Source of the DNA: Aquilaria yunnanensis
Lineage: Eukaryota; Streptophyta; Magnoliopsida; Malvales; Thymelaeaceae
Reading direction: 5' to 3'
Length of the DNA stretch: 64,000 nucleotides
Assembly: GCA_039654915.1 (NCBI GenBank)
Contig: CM077599.1
Coordinates: forward strand, 65,276,501-65,340,500
Numbering within the stretch: position 1 is the first letter of the stretch; each line of letters opens with the position of its first letter. The notes under the pieces were generated by a model, which saw nothing but the letters and a program-made list of their open reading frames with translations, was not told the DNA's origin and searched no databases. This document shows positions 58,384 through 64,000 of this stretch, one piece after another. Made by a program: the position numbers and the translations under genes.

Positions 58384-58817
58384 GTGTAAATGGCATCCAT
58401 TATCCTTAAATTATGGCTCATGTTGCCTATTAATCTTTAAACTATAAATTATTGTATCATTTGTCCCAAAACTATTGTTAATGTTGCACCATTAGTCCTC
58501 CTTTAGCCTAATGAGGATTTGGAGCGCTAAGATTTTGAATTTAATATTCTAATAAAAGTTATAGAAAAGAATAAGATGAATTGAACTGTAGAAACATTTT
58601 AAAAATCTGAAAATTTTTCATGTTCATGGTCGAATTCTTTTTTTAGACTCAATTTAATTCATTTGCTAAATTTAACATATTTTAATGGCAGAACTAACAA
58701 AGGACTAGTAGTGCAACATTAATGATAGTTGAAGAATGAATAATGTAACAATTGATAGTTTAAGAACAAATAAGCAACTCGAACATTAGTTTAGGAACAG
58801 TGGGTACCATTTACCCC
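58384..58817. mobile_element. Mutator-like MITE, 434 bp
   Basis: The left end gtgtaaatggcatccattat and the reverse-complemented right end ggggtaaatggtacccactg begin inverted repeats of about 130 bp (both reach ttaatgttgcac followed by tagtcct). A perfect 9-bp duplication, ttttgtaaa, flanks it at 58375-58383 and 58818-58826. No coding capacity is seen. Confidence 0.9.
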
Positions 58818-58826
58818 TTTTGTAAA

Positions 58827-59517
58827 AGATTTATCCTTTTTAGCACCAAATAGTAGCCTTAGGTTAGATGGGGTGGAATCTAGTATAAACTTATTAATAA
58901 GATTTCTCTTATAACACTTACTTAGATTGTAATTTTGGGTACGGCAAAAGAAAAAAAAATACAGTTGCTTTAACATAATTTTAATTCTAAACAAAAGTTA
59001 CCAAAAGGTGCAAGTCATATAACCCAAGGCTCCTTTCCTTTATGATTTTGGTGAACTTCATATATGTTTCTAACTTTATAAAGGTTATACAATCTCCAGA
59101 AATTTGAGTCAGAAATCTAGAACAAAAAATGGAAAACGTCATCGTTAATTGAATCTGTGCTGTTCCAGCCAGTCAGGAGGAACAGACCAACCAAACCAAT
59201 TACCAGTACCATTTTGTCGGGACAACCACTTCCCACTTCCCACCTTCAAGTAATGTACCAGCCTCATGGCAATATGAATGTGACAGCACCAGTATTTCAA
59301 TACTGTCTGAACACAGACCATCTTGTCCTATAAAACCCATCACTCACTACCATCTACCAGTAAAATCTACACCCCCAAATTGATTGAATAAAAGAATGGA
59401 ATTGTTGCTCGGTTTACACTTCGCCAACAGCATTGACACAATCAATCAATCAATCTGCTGAAGTGTTTGTTCTTAACCCCAGGTTTCGGTTCAGCATCAT
59501 AAATGAAGAATCAGGAT
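58827..59517. other. sequence downstream of the EDR2-like gene
   Basis: This is the 3' side of the minus-strand EDR2-like gene. From about 59100 upward the base composition is less AT-rich, and it probably contains the 3' UTR. No other gene is recognised. Confidence 0.5.
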
Positions 59518-62500
59518 CTATGAAGGCATAACTAACACAGATTTTGCAGCATCAAGATGGTTCAGGCGGCATGTTCCCAGAAGAAATTCCGGCAGTTCCT
59601 CTTCTGTATTAGCCTGCATATAGTGAAGTGAGATTTTAGTGCAAGGAAACTAGTATTCAGCAAAAAAGCTGTTCATTGGGCAGCATATCATCTTCCTTGC
59701 AATCTTTTGTTTTCCGACTGCCAACGGGATTATACACACCCCAACACTGTCCGTCAAGCTAAATTTGATAGGACTTTTAAGAATGCCCAGAACCAGTTTT
59801 GTCATGTTTGCATTTCTTTTCTTCACTTTCTTTGTAGCTCAAGTCAATTACCTGTATCAGAAAAGCCATCTCAATGACCAGATTGTTGAGATAACCTAGG
59901 ACAAGACTGACCACACCTCTAGCGACTGTTGATGAACCAATATCAATTCCAAGCTGAAATAGCAATCTCAATATATCAGAACCAGCACATAAATAAGCGT
60001 TATCACTCAATGCAATTGCTTTTCAATCCATTTAAAATGCATGCTTTGAATATAAAGCTTCTCCACATTTGATTTTATCCCAAGTTGACGAACGGATATC
60101 AATTCCAAGCTGAAAAGGCAGCCACAAAAAATCAAAACAATCGCATAAATAAATGTTATCACTCAATGAAACTGCTTTTCAATCCATGAACACATTTCTA
60201 TCGTGGCACTAGTATGTATGTCTCCAGTTTAAAATGCATGCTTTTGAATACAAAAATTTTCTCTGCATTTCATCCATCCCAAGTTGATGAACACTGATAA
60301 CAATTCCCAGCTCAAAAAGCAGTCACAACAAATAAAAACCAGCACAAAAAATGCATGCTTTGAAGACACAAGTTTGCTCAGCATTTCATTTATACCAAGT
60401 CCTAACATGTGCAAGTTCTCCAGAAATTTACCTCCAAGTAGTTCTTTCCTTGGAAATAGTTGATCTCCAGGGCCTGACCAATGAGGCAAGCTTTCTTTCC
60501 CACACTCTGCTTAACTATCCATGAACCCTGCAGGAGGGGAAGCAAAAATTGCAAAATCATGTACCAAACATGGACAAATAGTCATCCATGAAATAGAGGC
60601 CAGGAGAATGCCTCTATGATGAGCTCCTAAAAGAGTTTTATTAGGCCATCCTAAGCTGTAAATTGATCAGCAGCAGAAAACTTTAGTGTATGCTAACCTT
60701 TGATATGTATGGGATGAGCTTAAACCTTGAATTTCTGTACGAATCATCTCCCTTAACAAAACTCTCTAACAAAGGTGAATCTTCCACAGGAGTACTCATC
60801 ACATAATACAGAGCTAAGCTATATGTTGTTGAACCAGGAACCTGACCAGTAGTAAATAAAAATTTACAGAATAAGCTCAAAAGTGAGTAAGATGTCAATG
60901 GCAGAAAGGCAAGAGTGTTATTAAAATAGTATATTAAATACAAAATACCTACCTGTATGTTAATGATAAAGAAAAACTCTGGACCACCCTGGGCGGCATA
61001 TTTCTGCAAAGCAATGCTCATTAAAATTCCTTTCTGAACACAAGCACATTGTGAGAATTGAAAAATGACACGTGTCAGCAAGAAAAACAAAAACAAAAGG
61101 AAAGTCAGCTAACCCGAACGATGCTCCCAGGGCGGCCTCCAAGATCATCTTCTCGCTTGTCAGATTTTAACCAATCTGCAGCAACCATTTGCATCAACGT
61201 TCCTTTTGCCTTGATCTGATAACAAAAGGAAAGATATGGAATGAATAAAAGAAAAGCAAAAGAGAAAAAAACTAAAAATTGCTTGCAACAGGGGAATCAT
61301 AGATCAGAAATTCTTGAATCTGATGAAAAAATGGTGACACTGGAAAAAATAGTACTTGTAAAATAGAATTACGTTTAGGAGCAGCTGAAAATGTTCTCAT
61401 TTGCTTGGAATCTAAAGACTACATCATACATGTTAAAGATCAAAGAGACACAAACCAGTTCATTGCAGCATCATGTGATCAAATGCACAATGAACCATTA
61501 TAAACACAACTAAAAGGATTTTAGACACATTGGCTTTGCTGTTCCATTTTTTGTATGTTACCTTCTTACGATCTTCAAGATAAGTCTCTCCACGAATTAA
61601 GAAAGTGGCAGGATCTGCTGAAGTCCAACTGCAAAGCGAGGAACATGTTGGATCCTTAGGAAGAGTATTCCCATAGCAGCAAGGAAAACTATCTTCCCTT
61701 GTCATCTCTTGTAAGTCCATGTAACCCCTCTTCTGAACTGTGACAGAAAATGTCATGTCATCACCAAAATCACACAGGAAAATAAGGACCTTTTGTGAGG
61801 GTTAGTGTTGAAGATTCAAATTGGGATCACCTGCAAGATCATGCAACTTTTTAACAAAACAGGCAGCAGTTGACAGTTTTGGATGGCGTACATCCTGAAA
61901 TTTCCCAACAACAGCAAACACATGAGGAAGTATCTAACAAATGCCAAAAGCAACAAGTCATCACCATAAACTATGAGTAAGTGAAGACCATCAAGCATGA
62001 GTGATAGAATGTAGCATAACTAACATGCCTGCCTACAAGAAAACAGGAATAGAGCCATAGTTTTAAACTGAGCAGACTAGGGACCTTATAATTTTTTATA
62101 ACAACGCATTAGCACAAATTAAAAAAATTCATAAATAGCTTAAGAAGCAATAATCTAAACTGCCATTGGTTTGATGTCATTCAATTGTTAAAGGCAGTAA
62201 GGTGCCTGATATGAGAAACATTACTGATTACAAGTTGGACCAATGCTAAACTAGAACCAATTTCACCAGAGTCCTTAATTCCCCTACTTGTTCCAATAGA
62301 AATATAAGAAGTTAAAGAAAAAAAAAATCCATACAGGCAGAAACAATAAAATCACTGTTGAACATCTGATACCTGAGAGTACATTTCTACACCAAACTCA
62401 GTTGACCAACTGTCTTCAGATGGATCATAATCTGGTGATGGTTCTGGAACATCAAAAAATTCATCAGCAGCATCATTAAGGCCTAACAGGCTCGAGTGTT

Positions 62501-64000
62501 CAGACGATGCCCTATCTGCTCCCTCACATGTGTTTTCCTTGGTCCTTCCAACTTCAGTCTGAGTTCGATAATCAACCGTGCCATCCTCTTCACTGCAGAG
62601 CAACCTAACATTTCTCGTCAATTCTCCTGATGAAAGATCAGTAGAAGAGTAATTTCCTTGCTTGGCTCTGAATAGCTCCCTTAATGCTGCAAATGCAAAA
62701 AATGACTTTTTAGATATTTATCGGTGAACATCACATAAGGCACATGACTTTATGGACCCTACAAAAACACTTCCTTTTGAAAAGAACTTACCTGCAACTC
62801 TTTCAAGCATCCTTATGGTAATAGATCGAGCAGCTGAAGTTTTAAGATAAGACTTCCAGAACTTCCAATCAATAGCAAGCATGTGCTTCACAACTGATTG
62901 TTGCCCTTCGTTTACTGGAGAAATAACATATCCACCACCTACCAAAAAAAAAAAGAAGAAAAAAAGAAGAAAAAACTTCAAAGAATCACTCCTGTTGTAA
63001 CATCTAATATTTTATGCACAGAACTTTTAAGGGTGCAGATTATTCTCTTTTACTTCTACAATTGTTATTTCAGGCATACATTACTTTTAAGGCAGGCACG
63101 GACATAGGCTTTCAGTGGCGGACACTTCTTGTGAAACACTGAGTGGTAGAGAATAACTGAAACAATAAAACTAAAAGAATTTAATATATATGAATTTTCA
63201 GTCACAAGGAAATCAATATGTTTAGGGCAAGTAAATTAACCATATGTTCCATCATCTTCCCTTCTCCAATAACGACGCAACAGCAGATCTCTCCTTTTCA
63301 TTCCCCTTCAAAGAGAAACAAGAGAGTAATAACACAGGGGAAGTGTGAAAAGGTTCACGAGTGAGATATATAGGTTCTAACCAAGGTAGCCAATCACTGT
63401 ATAACTGCTTGTGAATAATATCATTATGGCCATCAAGATGTTCAATCACACTACCCTTGTAGACACAAAAGTCCCATCTGCAAGCCATAGTTAAAATATG
63501 CTTTAAACAACAACAACTACTACTACTACTACTACTATATCATAATAATAACACGTTCTCTAAAGGAAAAAAACAAAAAACAAAAAGAAGCCACTTTGAC
63601 AGGAATAGGGATACAGTCAAAAGGCTCCATTAAAGAGAGCTGGGAATTTCACAGTTAATCATCTTCTTCACATGAAATTGCATGTTTTATGACCATCAAT
63701 ATTAATTTGCAATTATAAAGCAATGCAGCTTACAACAAACTATCTTGCTGAGGAACATCAGTAATATATTCTGGGAGACACTTATAAGCAAACCACTATT
63801 CCCAGAAAATTTAAAAATGCAAGAGTTATGTGCATGAGATACAGAATAGTTAGCAAGTTTACTCTGATCTGGAAGGTCCAAGGGACATAAGTGTCTGGAA
63901 GATGGCTTCTGAAGTACCGTCAACTACTCCCACTGCCATGATTGCAGGATGATCATCCCACTGCCAAAAGAAAAGACACATATCCATAAAATATGCTTTT
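59518..64000 (-). CDS. EDR2-like protein (START and DUF1336 domains), 3' part of the gene
   Basis: Fourteen coding exons, all GT-AG and in phase: 63863-63960, 63382-63477, 63241-63305, 63085-63156, 62792-62938, 62373-62686, 61831-61894, 61562-61737, 61114-61215, 60953-61003, 60698-60841, 60432-60527, 59852-59953 and 59518-59613. They give 540 residues with no stop; the N-terminal PH region lies beyond 64000. Family members are about 720-760 residues. The START domain includes GVVDGTSEAIFQTLMSLG, WDFCVYKGSVIEHLDGH and YVISPVNEGQQSVVKHML. The linker has LNDAADEFFDVPEP. DUF1336 includes KYAAQGGPEFFFIINIQ, SRFKLIPYISKGSWIVKQS and LGIDIGSSTVARGVVSLVLG. The protein ends near GTCRLNHLDAAKSVLVMPS. 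EDR2 of Arabidopsis is a lipid-binding negative regulator of disease resistance and cell death; that this relative acts the same way is an inference. Confidence 0.95.
59927..60400 (-). repeat. triplicated exon boundary in the EDR2-like gene
   Basis: The start of the exon at 59852-59953 and its flanking intron sequence occur three times: near 59927-60060, 60081-60260 and 60279-60390. Each copy contains a version of gttgatgaac...tatcaattccaagctgaaa, that is, the acceptor and the first 25 or so coding bases on the minus strand, plus parts of aaaatgcatgctttgaa. Only the copy nearest the exon body is followed by the complete exon. Confidence 0.85.
63506..63537 (+). repeat. (ACT)n microsatellite in an EDR2-like intron
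   Basis: A short run of act/tac trinucleotides lies in the intron between the exons at 63382-63477 and 63863-63960. Confidence 0.85.

Overview
The window is nuclear DNA of a flowering plant, most likely a eudicot. It holds two ordinary plant genes with many short introns and GT-AG splice sites, set in AT-rich sequence full of plant transposons, plus an endogenous florendovirus-like pararetrovirus, a group described from angiosperm genomes. I cannot name the species.

Host genes, all on the minus strand. (1) A complete tyrosylprotein sulfotransferase gene (TPST) lies at 10253-14065. Twelve coding exons give a 497-residue protein with a signal peptide, both PAPS-binding segments and a C-terminal membrane anchor. 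(2) A second, diverged TPST copy lies 5 kb downstream at 3485-5337. It keeps exons 1-5 in frame with good splice sites, but exons 6-12 are missing and transposon debris follows. (3) The last fourteen coding exons of an EDR2-like START/DUF1336 protein lie at 59518-63960; the gene runs off the right edge.

Transposon layout from left to right: 1-1849 is the 3' end of a Ty1/copia element with its LTR. 1850-3010 is a LINE 3' fragment. 5950-10250 is intergenic, with a possible non-autonomous DNA element at about 7190-8710. 15226-19929 is a decayed full-length LINE flanked by a 16-bp target duplication. 20364-20602 is a Stowaway-like MITE. About 21480-29210 is an endogenous florendovirus-like element (movement, coat, protease, RT/RNase H, then ORF2, TATA box and tRNA-Met primer site). 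29930-30340 is a LINE ORF1 zinc-knuckle fragment. 30916-31662 is a 747-bp Stowaway-ended element with a GC-rich core. 32090-33385 and 38138-38385 are two halves of one Ty3/gypsy fragment, split inside RT by a 4752-bp Ty1/copia element (33386-38137) with 180-bp LTRs.

Right half: 39654-42130 is a 1.25-kb tandem duplication of a decayed GRF zinc-finger gene. 42231-45360 is a hAT element. 47239-57793 is a nested block: a long-TIR Mutator-like element was split by a roughly 8.9-kb LTR element without recognisable genes (48605-57465), which itself carries two further elements with 9-bp target duplications (48927-49432 and 55190-56108). A fourth element of that kind sits at 58384-58817.

There is no operon-like organisation. 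The genes are independent, and most of the sequence is layered insertions whose order can be read from intact target duplications. No RNA genes or CRISPR arrays were found.
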